A stretch of 23,008 nt of DNA from positions 1-23,008 of the IMG/VR virus record IMGVR_UViG_3300027687_000681; one strand, written 5' to 3'. The stretch is from a virus. The translations under genes and the position numbers were made by a program. The notes beneath the pieces were generated by a model. It had not been told where the DNA came from. It made no database searches and saw only the letters and a list, made by a program, of their open reading frames with translations. How positions within the stretch are numbered: the first letter of the stretch is position 1; each line of letters opens with the position of its first letter. Positions 6,334-13,553 of the stretch are shown here, piece after piece.

Positions 6334-7656
6334 TTACATTATATTCGTTACCTTCGTTCTTCTGTAATAAACGTTTTGATCACCAGCTGCAGGTGACGTT
6401 AAGTCAATTGCACCTAGACCGTTAGAAGTTGCGAAAGGATTTGCAACCATACCGTACCTGGTTTTGAACCCAATTTTCGGTTGGAAGCTATCTTGACCAA
6501 CTGCACGTACCATTTGTAATGGAACGTAAGGACAATAGAAAATACCACTGTCGTATGGTGAAGCACCTTTGTAACCTACAACGTAGAATTGTGATGCAGA
6601 AACGTTAGCACTGTATGGATCAATGTAAACTCTAAATTTACCATTTAATACACCAGCGAAAGTGTTTCCTGTATCATCAACGTTTAGATTAGTAGCAAGA
6701 GCAGGAGCGTAATCTAATACACCACTCATTTGAAGTGCCGAAGCAACATCAGCTGAACAGATAATTATATTACCTTTTCCTCTTCTTGTTTGTTGACCAA
6801 TTGCATTAGCATCTCTCTCTAATTGAAATAATAGTCCTTTGAATTTCTCAACTGACCATCTACCATTAGAGTCTGTGTCTAAGTCAAATATACCAGCAGT
6901 AGTAACATTAACTTGAGCACCAGCTTTTGCAGTAGTGTAGATTGTTCTAACAACTTCTCTATTGATTTCCGCAAGGATTTCAGAAGAAAGAATGTTAGCA
7001 AGTTCTGTTTCAGCATCTAAACCATGGATTGCTTTTAAGTCTTGAGCAAGTTCCATAGTGTATTCTGCTTTAAGAGCTCTTGATTTTGCAGTAACCGTAA
7101 CTTTATCGATTGAGAAAGCCATTTCAGCAAACTCGTCAGTACCATCGCCAAGCGTTTCTGCTTGAGCAGTAGTCATACCATCACCAGTAGTGTAAGCACC
7201 AGCAGCAGGACTATCGTTTAAAGTTGCAGGGTTAGTACCAGCTTGTGCAGATGTAGAACCTGAACCGCCAGCAGCATCTCTTGATGAGAAGTCTGAATCA
7301 GCTTCGTCAAATAATGCTTCAGCACCAGCTTGTGTACCAAATCTGGATTTCATAGCGAAGATAAGACCAGTTGGTCCAGTCATCGGTTGAACACCACAGA
7401 TGTCATAAGCAATAAGATTAGGCATTGCTCTTCGAACAAGTGATATTAAAACAGGATCCCAATTGTCAATTGAAGCACTAGTTGCGTTAGCCGGTGCAGC
7501 TTCTGACATAAATGATCTGTCTTCTCTAACTGCTTTTTCTTGGTTTTCCAAGATAACAGTTGTTACAGCTCTTTTGTATGCGTCACCGATTTTTGGTAAA
7601 TCAGGATGCTCCAATACTGGCTGCCATTTGTTTTGTAATGTTTCAGTAAGATACAT
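6334..7656 (-). CDS. gp23: Major capsid protein gp23
   Basis: A 440-residue T4-type major capsid protein (T4 gp23 has 521). The N-terminal block KWQPVLEHPDLPKIGDAYKR, then VLISLVRRAMPNLIAYDICGVQPMTGPTG, is the hallmark of this family. The C-terminal half contains GKFRVYIDPY and GYKGASPYDSGIFYCPYVPLQ, also diagnostic. A likely gp21 cleavage point is after Glu52 (FMSE|AAPAN), which would leave a mature chain of about 388 residues; this is inferred from the gp21 rule, not shown. The AGGAGAG ribosome site is strong. The gene is visibly richer in GCA/GCT Ala and in GC than its neighbours, as expected for the most abundant virion protein. The terminator at 6265-6297 follows it. Confidence 0.97.
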   Translation of the reverse strand: MYLTETLQNKWQPVLEHPDLPKIGDAYKRAVTTVILENQEKAVREDRSFMSEAAPANATSASIDNWDPVLISLVRRAMPNLIAYDICGVQPMTGPTGLIFAMKSRFGTQAGAEALFDEADSDFSSRDAAGGSGSTSAQAGTNPATLNDSPAAGAYTTGDGMTTAQAETLGDGTDEFAEMAFSIDKVTVTAKSRALKAEYTMELAQDLKAIHGLDAETELANILSSEILAEINREVVRTIYTTAKAGAQVNVTTAGIFDLDTDSNGRWSVEKFKGLLFQLERDANAIGQQTRRGKGNIIICSADVASALQMSGVLDYAPALATNLNVDDTGNTFAGVLNGKFRVYIDPYSANVSASQFYVVGYKGASPYDSGIFYCPYVPLQMVRAVGQDSFQPKIGFKTRYGMVANPFATSNGLGAIDLTSPAAGDQNVYYRRTKVTNIM

Positions 7657-7674
7657 TTTTATCTCTCCTAGTTA

Positions 7675-7686
7675 TTAATTAATTAA
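7675..7686. repeat. Palindrome TTAATTAATTAA upstream of gp23
   Basis: A perfect 12-bp palindrome covers the gp22 stop codon and lies a few bases upstream of the gp23 ribosome-binding site. The same 12-mer occurs in the gp18 leader (15555-15566), and I saw it at no other place in the window. It could be a late mRNA processing or translation element. Confidence 0.5.
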
Positions 7687-8729
7687 ATCTTTACAGATTT
7701 AAGGTTTTTAGTAATAGCGGCTGTATATGCAGCCATAGCATCGGTACTGCTCTCAATTGGAGCGTTAGCCGCAACTGCGTCAACCTCATCTGCTTTTGAT
7801 GTAGCTTCAGCAATTCTTGTTTTAGGGAAGTAAGATTCTTTAATCGTTTCTAACTTTTCCTTAAACTTTTCTGCACTATCGTACTCAACATTTTCGGCCA
7901 TTGAATTAAATTTCTCTTTTTCTGTATCAGCTAAATCGCTTGACACTTCGTCAATTATTTTAACTTTCTCAGCTTCAGATACTTTTTTGCTTAACACAAC
8001 ATTTTTTTCAAATTGTTCGTTAAGTTTTTCTTCAAGTTTTTTTGCTTGATTTGTTAAGTCATCAAGTACATTGTATTTTTCTTCAGGAACATCAATATAA
8101 TGTTCTTTGAATAAATCTTTAAGACCAGTAATGAAGTCTTCAGCAATCTCAGTTCTTATTCCTCTTTCAACTGCTAATTCATTTTCTTTCATCCATTCTT
8201 CAACAACATAGTTTAGGTATGAATCAACTTTTTCGACCATAGCTTCTTTTACTGTTTCAGTTTCTTTTGAAAGTTTTTCTTCGTACTTCGCCTCAAGGAT
8301 TTTAGTTTGTTCTTGGATTCTTGTTTTAACAGCAGTTTCAAATATTGTCGCAGCTTTTTCTTTAAATTCTTCAGATAAGTCAGCGTCACTTGAAACTAAT
8401 GCCTTAACGTCAGCAGTTAAATCTATTTCTAAATTGTCAGTAGTTTCTTCAGTTTTAACTTTAACTTCTTTTTCTACTTCTTCTTCTTTAACAGATGTGC
8501 CAGATTTACTATCTTTTGATAATGAACCATCTTTGGCATTTTTTAGTGCTGGATCCGATGTGTTTTGTTTCGCTTTTGAAACGGTAGCACTATCAGTTGG
8601 TTTTACAACTGCCGCACCCATATCAACTGCGTCATTTTTAAGGTGAGTAGGTTCAGCAGGAGCAGCATTTGCTACAGCAGCATTTACTTTTTCTTCTACT
8701 TTTTCTACATCATTTTTAATGTCAGACAT
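7683..8729 (-). CDS. gp22: Prohead core scaffold protein gp22
   Basis: A 348-residue, highly charged, helix- and coiled-coil-rich protein, in the gp21-gp22-gp23 order. The N-terminal third is low complexity with many K, E, S and A. The middle (about 100-300) is predicted coiled coil, including KKLEEKLNEQFEKNVVLSKK. It should form the inner scaffold of the prohead and be degraded by gp21 during maturation. A candidate cleavage motif RIAE|A lies at 305-309, near the C terminus, where T4 scaffolds are also cut. It is longer than T4 gp22 (269), as in marine relatives. The SD AAGGAG is 9 nt before the ATG. A late promoter stands at 8787-8794. Confidence 0.88.
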   Translation of the reverse strand: MSDIKNDVEKVEEKVNAAVANAAPAEPTHLKNDAVDMGAAVVKPTDSATVSKAKQNTSDPALKNAKDGSLSKDSKSGTSVKEEEVEKEVKVKTEETTDNLEIDLTADVKALVSSDADLSEEFKEKAATIFETAVKTRIQEQTKILEAKYEEKLSKETETVKEAMVEKVDSYLNYVVEEWMKENELAVERGIRTEIAEDFITGLKDLFKEHYIDVPEEKYNVLDDLTNQAKKLEEKLNEQFEKNVVLSKKVSEAEKVKIIDEVSSDLADTEKEKFNSMAENVEYDSAEKFKEKLETIKESYFPKTRIAEATSKADEVDAVAANAPIESSTDAMAAYTAAITKNLKSVKI

Positions 8730-8756
8730 TCGGTCTCTCCTTGATTATTATATTAA

Positions 8757-8776
8757 TAAAAATTTATAAATTTTTA
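8757..8776. repeat. 20-bp perfect AT palindrome in the gp22 leader
   Basis: The sequence TAAAAATTTATAAATTTTTA equals its own reverse complement over 20 bases. It lies between the TATAAATA box at 8787-8794 and the gp22 start, so it would form the beginning of the gp22-gp23 leader RNA. It is AT-only and gives a weak hairpin, so a role is not certain. Confidence 0.5.
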
Positions 8777-8786
8777 ATGTTACTAT

Positions 8787-8794
8787 TATTTATA
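8787..8794 (-). promoter_or_regulatory. Late promoter box TATAAATA for gp22-gp23
   Basis: An exact T4 late -10 consensus lies in the non-coding gap of 112 bp between gp21 and gp22, 58 nt before the gp22 start. It is placed to drive the scaffold and capsid genes as one unit up to the terminator at 6265-6297. Confidence 0.78.
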
Positions 8795-8841
8795 CAATCT
8801 ACCTTTTTTATACCATTCGCAAATAAGTTATTCCGCGTAGG

Positions 8842-9480
8842 TTATTTCATTTTAGATAAAAAGTCGTTAAAAATAGAGGCTTTCTTTTCTGCCAAATCGG
8901 CACGTTTAGTATTCTCTATTTGTTTTTTGTATTGTTCAACTTCAATACTTTTCAGCATTCCGTTGTCCCATATCCATTCTTTGCCTTCCATTATGCCTTC
9001 AACGAAAGCATCTGGAGCGCTAGGATCTGCAACTATATCAGCCGCAGTAGCAAGGTAAAAATCTCTTCCAACTGTACCGTTAGATATTGATCCCATACCT
9101 CTTGATGACACACCTAATTGAGCACCTTCGTCAATTAAATTCTTAACGATTTTACCGTAAGGAGTATCCATGATTTTGGCTTCACCTATAAAGTTTCTAC
9201 CTTCTGGTTTTAAACTTGTAATCATGTGTGAAACTCTTTCTAAGTTAACTGTTGGTCCATCTGGATGTCCTAGTTCACCGAAAGCACGTTTCTTGGTTAT
9301 GAATTGTTCGTTATATCTTTTAACTTCTTTAGCAAGAGTTTCAACAGGATAAGTACGACCGTTACGGTTCTTAATATCCGCTTGCATAAAAATACCTCGT
9401 ATCTTGTATTGTTTAACACCAGAAGCATTTGCTTCTGTTAATACTTCGATATCTTCTATTGTTTCTGTTATTAACTTCAT
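8842..9480 (-). CDS. gp21: Prohead core protease gp21
   Basis: A 212-residue protein, the length of T4 gp21, the serine protease (peptidase family U9/S80 type) that degrades the core and trims gp23. Visible features are NRNGRTYPVETL (38-49), the GELGHPDGPTVNLERVSH block (68-85) with candidate catalytic His, and GVSSRGMGS (123-131) with the candidate Ser. An N-terminal LTE|ANASG at 14-20 fits a self-cleavage point after Glu16. The ribosome site GGAGAG lies in the end of the preceding small gene. It is followed by 112 bp of non-coding DNA, then gp22. Confidence 0.93.
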   Translation of the reverse strand: MKLITETIEDIEVLTEANASGVKQYKIRGIFMQADIKNRNGRTYPVETLAKEVKRYNEQFITKKRAFGELGHPDGPTVNLERVSHMITSLKPEGRNFIGEAKIMDTPYGKIVKNLIDEGAQLGVSSRGMGSISNGTVGRDFYLATAADIVADPSAPDAFVEGIMEGKEWIWDNGMLKSIEVEQYKKQIENTKRADLAEKKASIFNDFLSKMK

Positions 9481-9481
9481 G

Positions 9482-9655
9482 TTATCTCTCCGCCTTGTTT
9501 TTATTGTAAACTTTATCTACAATTCCTTGTTTAACTTCTTCTTGTTTAACTTTATACTTTTCAGCAAATGCCATCTTAAATTTTTCTGCAAGTTCACTTT
9601 TACTTTTAGTACCTACAATTCTTTCTAATATCTGTCTTGTGTTATCTTTACTCAT
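9482..9655 (-). CDS. 57-residue protein upstream of the protease
   Basis: The short frame runs from the ATG at 9653-9655 to a TAA at 9482-9484, packed between the upstream gene (1-nt gap) and gp21 (1-nt gap). The product starts MSKDNTRQILERIVGTKSK and is charged and helical (ELAEKFKMAFAEKYKVKQEE). Tight packing and the gp21 ribosome site in its last codons support it as real. A minor prohead core role is possible by position, since T4 has small core genes 67 and 68 here. I recognise no specific family. Confidence 0.75.
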   Translation of the reverse strand: MSKDNTRQILERIVGTKSKSELAEKFKMAFAEKYKVKQEEVKQGIVDKVYNKNKAER

Positions 9656-9656
9656 A

Positions 9657-10076
9657 TTATCTTATCTCAATAATGATAGTATAGTTATCTCCTGCAACAA
9701 ATCCTTTTGTTGAAAGTAATACATCGCCAGCAGGACTTGTACTTGCTGTTAATGTTGCATTGTTAGGAATACTATTACCTGAAGTATAGTAATCGTGATA
9801 TCCTCTTCCAGAAAAGAAACCTATTGTTGCGTCAGCAGCACTTGTTCCGCTACCTGCCCATAATAATTCTATACCAGATTTACCATTGGTCGTATTAACT
9901 GCCCACCAAATCTTTGCAATACTTTTGGTAGCATCTTCGGTCATAAAAGTTAAAGCACTAGAATCCATTTTTGTTACTAGTGTCTCACCTGATCCATCAC
10001 TCATATTAGTAAACTTCATCACGGTTTTTGTTCCAGATGTATCTACTATCGTTTGACTTGTTACTACATCAGCCAT
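9657..10076 (-). CDS. Small virion-like protein, third of three tandem paralogues
   Basis: A 139-residue beta-rich protein, rich in Ser, Thr, Gly and Ala. It aligns by eye with the protein at 10435-10854: a KIWWAVN block near 83-89 matches RAWWALT, SGRGYHDYYTSG matches AGTGHYDG, and both end in a short strand (TIIIEIR against CILEFRK). The intervening 117-residue protein shares the same outline. The ATG overlaps the previous stop by TAATG, with GGAG 8 nt upstream. Position between the portal/core genes and gp21 suggests a structural or capsid-decorating role, but this is inferred from context only. Confidence 0.75.
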   Translation of the reverse strand: MADVVTSQTIVDTSGTKTVMKFTNMSDGSGETLVTKMDSSALTFMTEDATKSIAKIWWAVNTTNGKSGIELLWAGSGTSAADATIGFFSGRGYHDYYTSGNSIPNNATLTASTSPAGDVLLSTKGFVAGDNYTIIIEIR

Positions 10077-10429
10077 TAAGCAGTTCTCCTAAATTCAGTT
10101 ACTAACAAATAACTAATTACATTTGAATCAGTTGTTAATAATACTTGTTTATCATTACCAAATTTTAATTGATCGGGTCTTAAGCCATACTTACCCTTAC
10201 CAGTTAAAATCAAATCGTTTTCTTCACTAGAGGTACTTAATGTTAATGTGCCAGTACCTTCTATTAAATAATAACATTCTATTAAACTCACTAATGATTT
10301 ATCATTACCACCTGCAAGTTTTTCAGCACTGCCTGTAATCATCTCTTGGTCTATTTCATTTCCAATACCTTTTGATTTAACAATGTATTTAGAAATAGAA
10401 TTTACAACTGATGTATTACTAATTGCCAT
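10076..10429 (-). CDS. Small virion-like protein, second of three tandem paralogues
   Basis: A 117-residue protein of unknown function. The central part LIECYYLIEGTGTLTLS, then LILTGKGKYGL, then the end SYLLVTEFRRTA, lines up with the aromatic block, the glycine-rich turn and the closing strand of its two neighbours, so it looks like a diverged copy of the same beta-sandwich fold. Identity is low and the relation rests on pattern. It has no clear Shine-Dalgarno and starts 5 nt after the upstream stop, so translation is probably coupled. Confidence 0.75.
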   Translation of the reverse strand: MAISNTSVVNSISKYIVKSKGIGNEIDQEMITGSAEKLAGGNDKSLVSLIECYYLIEGTGTLTLSTSSEENDLILTGKGKYGLRPDQLKFGNDKQVLLTTDSNVISYLLVTEFRRTA

Positions 10430-10434
10430 AAAGA

Positions 10435-10854
10435 TTAAGCAGTAAATGTTTCGTCTTTTCTAAATTCTAAAATACAGTATCCAGATGTTCCTCTTGTCTG
10501 ACCATTGATGTCAGCTGAAGTGACAGTAGTATTTACTGCACTACCTAAAACTTTACCAGCAGTACCGTCATAGTGACCTGTGCCAGCAAGTTGTATTGCA
10601 ACTACATTATCAGAAGCACCTATAAATTTTACGATTAGATCACCTGTATTTGCAGCAGCTGTACCTTGTGTAAGTGCCCACCATGCTCTTGTTAAATGCA
10701 ACTTAGCACCGTTAGCAAAACCAGATAGAGCATCTCCGTTTAAAATAAGATTATCAGCAGTATCATTATCAAATATTGCTTTAACGGTTACAAGACCGCC
10801 ATTAGCACCATCTGAAACTACTGTATCTTTTACTGTTGTTGTTACGAATGACAT
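10435..10854 (-). CDS. Small virion-like protein, first of three tandem paralogues
   Basis: A 139-residue beta-rich protein. It contains TVKAIFDNDTADNLILNGDA, the aromatic block LTRAWWALTQG, and AIQLAGTGHYDGTAGKVLG, with the end YCILEFRKDETFTA. The pattern recurs in the two genes that follow. AAGGA precedes the ATG. Short, compact, charged-poor proteins in this place of marine T4-like genomes are often found in virions, and I infer a head-surface or head-associated role. No catalytic motif is visible. Confidence 0.75.
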   Translation of the reverse strand: MSFVTTTVKDTVVSDGANGGLVTVKAIFDNDTADNLILNGDALSGFANGAKLHLTRAWWALTQGTAAANTGDLIVKFIGASDNVVAIQLAGTGHYDGTAGKVLGSAVNTTVTSADINGQTRGTSGYCILEFRKDETFTA

Positions 10855-10872
10855 TTATTTTTCCTTTTTTTA

Positions 10873-11130
10873 TTAGTTTAATATCTCATTGTCAAAATAA
10901 TCTTCTATTGAAGACACTTTAATATTTCTTTTTTTTGCCACTTGTTTGATAATACCATCAATCTTACTTATGATGTCCCCCTTAGTATTACCTAACATAG
11001 CAAATATATCTTTTACGGCCTTTTTTTCAACAGGAGATAATTTCTTAAACTCCGCAGTTTCTTTAGGACCGTCTTCTTTTCGTTCTGTTAGTTTATTTTT
11101 AAACTTCTGGAACGACAGGTTGTTCAACAT
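10873..11130 (-). CDS. Small basic protein in the gp68 (prohead core) position
   Basis: The protein of 85 residues starts MLNNLSFQKFKNKLTERKED and ends SSIEDYFDNEILN. I chose the ATG at 11128-11130 because AGGTGGAG lies 5 nt before it; a GTG at 11137-11139 would add three residues. The start lies inside the end of the gp67-like gene, so 32 bp are read in two frames. In T4 the order is 20, 67, 68, 21, so position suggests a gp68-type core protein, but I see no sequence proof. It is lysine-rich and predicted helical. Confidence 0.65.
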   Translation of the reverse strand: MLNNLSFQKFKNKLTERKEDGPKETAEFKKLSPVEKKAVKDIFAMLGNTKGDIISKIDGIIKQVAKKRNIKVSSIEDYFDNEILN

Positions 11131-11410
11131 CTTCTCCACCTTGATCTATTTCTACTGGTTCTTGTGTAACAGGTTCAGCAGGTTCTTGTCCTGGTGTAAC
11201 TACTCCACTAACATTATCTAACTGTGCAGCGTCTTTTGTTGCTTCTAATTCAGTACCAGCATTTAACCAGCCAGTAGCAACTGATTGTCTTTTGTCGTCA
11301 AGTGCTTGTCCTATTTTATCAGCTAAAGCATTTTTAAATACGTCTTGAGCTTTAACGTTATCACCACTTGCAAGTGAATTAACCATATTCTTTATATCAT
11401 CATTTGGCAT
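11099..11410 (-). CDS. gp67: Prohead core protein gp67-like
   Basis: A 103-residue protein directly after the portal gene. The N-terminal half, DDIKNMVNSLASGDNVKAQDVFKNAL followed by IGQALDDKRQSVATGWLN, matches the pattern of T4 gp67 (short helix, a gap, then a helix with paired basic residues). The rest is acidic and low complexity, rich in Glu, Pro and Val, as the acidic tail of T4 gp67 is. gp67 is a component of the prohead core and is cut by gp21. AGGAG lies 9 nt before the ATG, inside the portal end; a TATAAATA box is also there. Confidence 0.72.
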   Translation of the reverse strand: MPNDDIKNMVNSLASGDNVKAQDVFKNALADKIGQALDDKRQSVATGWLNAGTELEATKDAAQLDNVSGVVTPGQEPAEPVTQEPVEIDQGGEDVEQPVVPEV

Positions 11411-11412
11411 AA

Positions 11413-12975
11413 TTATTCATCTCCTATATTATTTATATCAGCATTATCAGTATCATCATCATTTCCTGTCATATTTTGTCCTTCAGGAGAAGCAATAACA
11501 CCTTGTTTTATCTCATTAGCAATTTGATTATCAATTTCAATGATATCTTCATCACTTTGTTTTAATACTTTTTTTCTTATAAAGTCTATCGAGTAGTATT
11601 TTCCAATATATGGACTTACTTCTTGTGCTAAACTTAATCGTTCTCTTAGTATTTCTGCTTCTTTTAGTTCAGCAAAATATCCATCTTTTAAATAATCATA
11701 CTGTATATGATGATGAATTTTTTGCCAATCTTCAATTGCAATAATACCTTTTAATATTAACTGTGATTTCAATACATCACTAAAGACTGCTGTAAATCTT
11801 TTTCTCAGTCTTTGAATGAATTTAGTAAACTTCAATTCATCTCTAGTAATCTCAGCAGCCTTACCAAGATTGAAACCTGCTTCTGATTCCATTCTTGAAA
11901 TTGGTACATTCAATGCCTTGTAAAGTTTCTTTTGAAAGTACTGAACATCTGTGATCTCACCTAAGTTTTGTCCACCAGGTAAAGTAGATACTTCTGTTCC
12001 TTTTGCACCCTCTCTACGAGGTAACCAAAAGTCTTCAAGCATAGACATATGTTTTCGGTCATCTCTTATCTCACCTGTTGAGGCATCATAAACAAGTTTA
12101 TTTCTATATCTTGCCATCACATCTCTTAGATATGCTTCTGCTTTTACTTTTGGTAAATTACCAACATCAACATAGAATACTCGTCTTTCTGGTGCTCTTA
12201 CTATTCTGTAAATAACAACAGCGTCTTCAATCATTCTTAATTGATTGACAGGTTTAATTGCTTTATGCAAATGACTCATGACCATATTTTTAGTTTGATC
12301 AACAACGCCAGATGTAATGTAAGTAATTGAGTCAGAAGAAATCTTTACACCAGCATTTGAATTTGCTGATGACATTCCTTTTTCATTATAAACAAACCAT
12401 TCTGCGGTTTGTTCTACAACCTCAATACCTTTACCTTGACTGTCTCGTCTTTTAGTTATCTCTCGAACCTTTTTAATTTTTCTAGGATCGATATATCTAA
12501 TTTCTGTTAATCCTTTTCTAGGACTAGTAGGATCGATCACCTTGTGGAAGTAAATTCTTCCGTCAACATACCATCGTTTAAAGATGTCGTGTCCTTTTTC
12601 GTCAAAATTTATAAGGCGTAACACCTCATCAAACTCTGCTCTAATTTTTACTTTTATATTTTCAGAAATAGCAAGTTTATCTAGTGATAGAGAAATTGAG
12701 GAATCTCTTTCATTAGAAACGATAACTTCATTAATGATGTCTTCAATCGCTGTATCACATTCAGGATGCTGAGCAACTTCACGATATCTCTTGATTAAAT
12801 CAAAATCATTCTTAGCAGTAACTTCCATATCCAAGTATTGGCCAAAGTAACCACCAGCAGATATAGTTGTAGTACCGTCATCTGGAGAAGGGATGGTAAA
12901 AGCCTGTTTGGCTTGTGCCGGCTTCTCCAGATCATTATCTTTTCTTGTTATTTCGAATCCAAGTAGTTTTACCAT
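11413..12975 (-). CDS. gp20: Portal vertex protein gp20
   Basis: A 520-residue portal protein (T4 gp20: 524). It has the family block YREVAQHPECDTAIEDIINE (66-85), RIYFHKVIDP, LTEIRYIDPRKIKKVREI, the highly conserved APERRVFYVDVGNLPKVKAE segment, and RESEAGFNLGKAAEITRDE-type sequence near 365-378. Twelve copies form the DNA channel at one vertex, initiate capsid assembly and bind the terminase. The C terminus is acidic (DDDTDNADINNIGDE). AAGGA lies upstream of the ATG. The gene is complete and lies between the tube and core genes as in T4. Confidence 0.96.
   Translation of the reverse strand: MVKLLGFEITRKDNDLEKPAQAKQAFTIPSPDDGTTTISAGGYFGQYLDMEVTAKNDFDLIKRYREVAQHPECDTAIEDIINEVIVSNERDSSISLSLDKLAISENIKVKIRAEFDEVLRLINFDEKGHDIFKRWYVDGRIYFHKVIDPTSPRKGLTEIRYIDPRKIKKVREITKRRDSQGKGIEVVEQTAEWFVYNEKGMSSANSNAGVKISSDSITYITSGVVDQTKNMVMSHLHKAIKPVNQLRMIEDAVVIYRIVRAPERRVFYVDVGNLPKVKAEAYLRDVMARYRNKLVYDASTGEIRDDRKHMSMLEDFWLPRREGAKGTEVSTLPGGQNLGEITDVQYFQKKLYKALNVPISRMESEAGFNLGKAAEITRDELKFTKFIQRLRKRFTAVFSDVLKSQLILKGIIAIEDWQKIHHHIQYDYLKDGYFAELKEAEILRERLSLAQEVSPYIGKYYSIDFIRKKVLKQSDEDIIEIDNQIANEIKQGVIASPEGQNMTGNDDDTDNADINNIGDE
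11430..11437 (-). promoter_or_regulatory. Possible late promoter box TATAAATA before gp67
   Basis: An exact late consensus lies inside the last codons of the portal gene. A start 6 nt downstream would fall within the gp67 ribosome site (AGGAG), leaving a very short leader. Coding constraint (codons for D-I-N-N) could also have produced it by chance. Confidence 0.4.
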
Positions 12976-13004
12976 ATTATAATTTTCCTTTTCGATTTAA
13001 CTTA

Positions 13005-13532
13005 TTATGTAGTAGTATCTGTTTCAAAGTATTGGAATTGGAACGTAACACCAAATTCTTCTATAGTGTCATTAGTTCCGTAATTCAAAGCAATATTATC
13101 TAAGGCAATTGGAAACAATCCTCTATAAGTGTAGGACTTTAGAGTTGATCCGTTTCTATCTAAATGATCAACAAAACCATCAACTTGATAATCAGCAGGA
13201 TTTGCGATACCTTCGTTGTCAGTCATATTGTTTATACCATTCATCCATCTTTCAAAACCTCTATATAGTTTAAAGTCAGTATCATTTAATACCGTAATTG
13301 TCCAAGGTTCGAAAGTTCGATCCCCAGCGATATTAAGTTTTCTTCCTCTAAAATCAACAGCTACATTACCTAGTGTTTGACCAGGTATAGCAGTTGCTTT
13401 ACATAAGAAAGCAAGGTCAGATGTTTCACCACCAACTGCAGCGTATCCAGGAAAAGGTAAAGTTACCTTAAACTGATTGGCTCTCGCTCCACCACCACGA
13501 AGGCGAGATTTAAAGTCATTTATATTTGGCAT
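13005..13532 (-). CDS. gp19: Tail tube protein gp19
   Basis: A 175-residue tail tube protein (T4: 163). The signature GRKLNIAGDRTFEPWTITVL (63-82) is almost the T4 gp19 sequence, and the start MPNINDFKSRLRGGGARANQ with FKVTLPFPG is typical of the family. The C terminus EEFGVTFQFQYFETD gives the last tube strands. Hexamers stack into the inner tube inside the sheath. GGAG is 9 nt upstream of the ATG. The gene lies 21 bp after the gp18 stop. Confidence 0.95.
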   Translation of the reverse strand: MPNINDFKSRLRGGGARANQFKVTLPFPGYAAVGGETSDLAFLCKATAIPGQTLGNVAVDFRGRKLNIAGDRTFEPWTITVLNDTDFKLYRGFERWMNGINNMTDNEGIANPADYQVDGFVDHLDRNGSTLKSYTYRGLFPIALDNIALNYGTNDTIEEFGVTFQFQYFETDTTT

Positions 13533-13553
13533 ATTATATTTCTCCTTCTATGA

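Noticed and set aside
8821-8841. Possible hairpin after gp21 (CGC..AATAA, TTATT..GCG)
   Set aside because: The arms have mismatches and almost no loop, and no T-run follows. It is not a convincing terminator.
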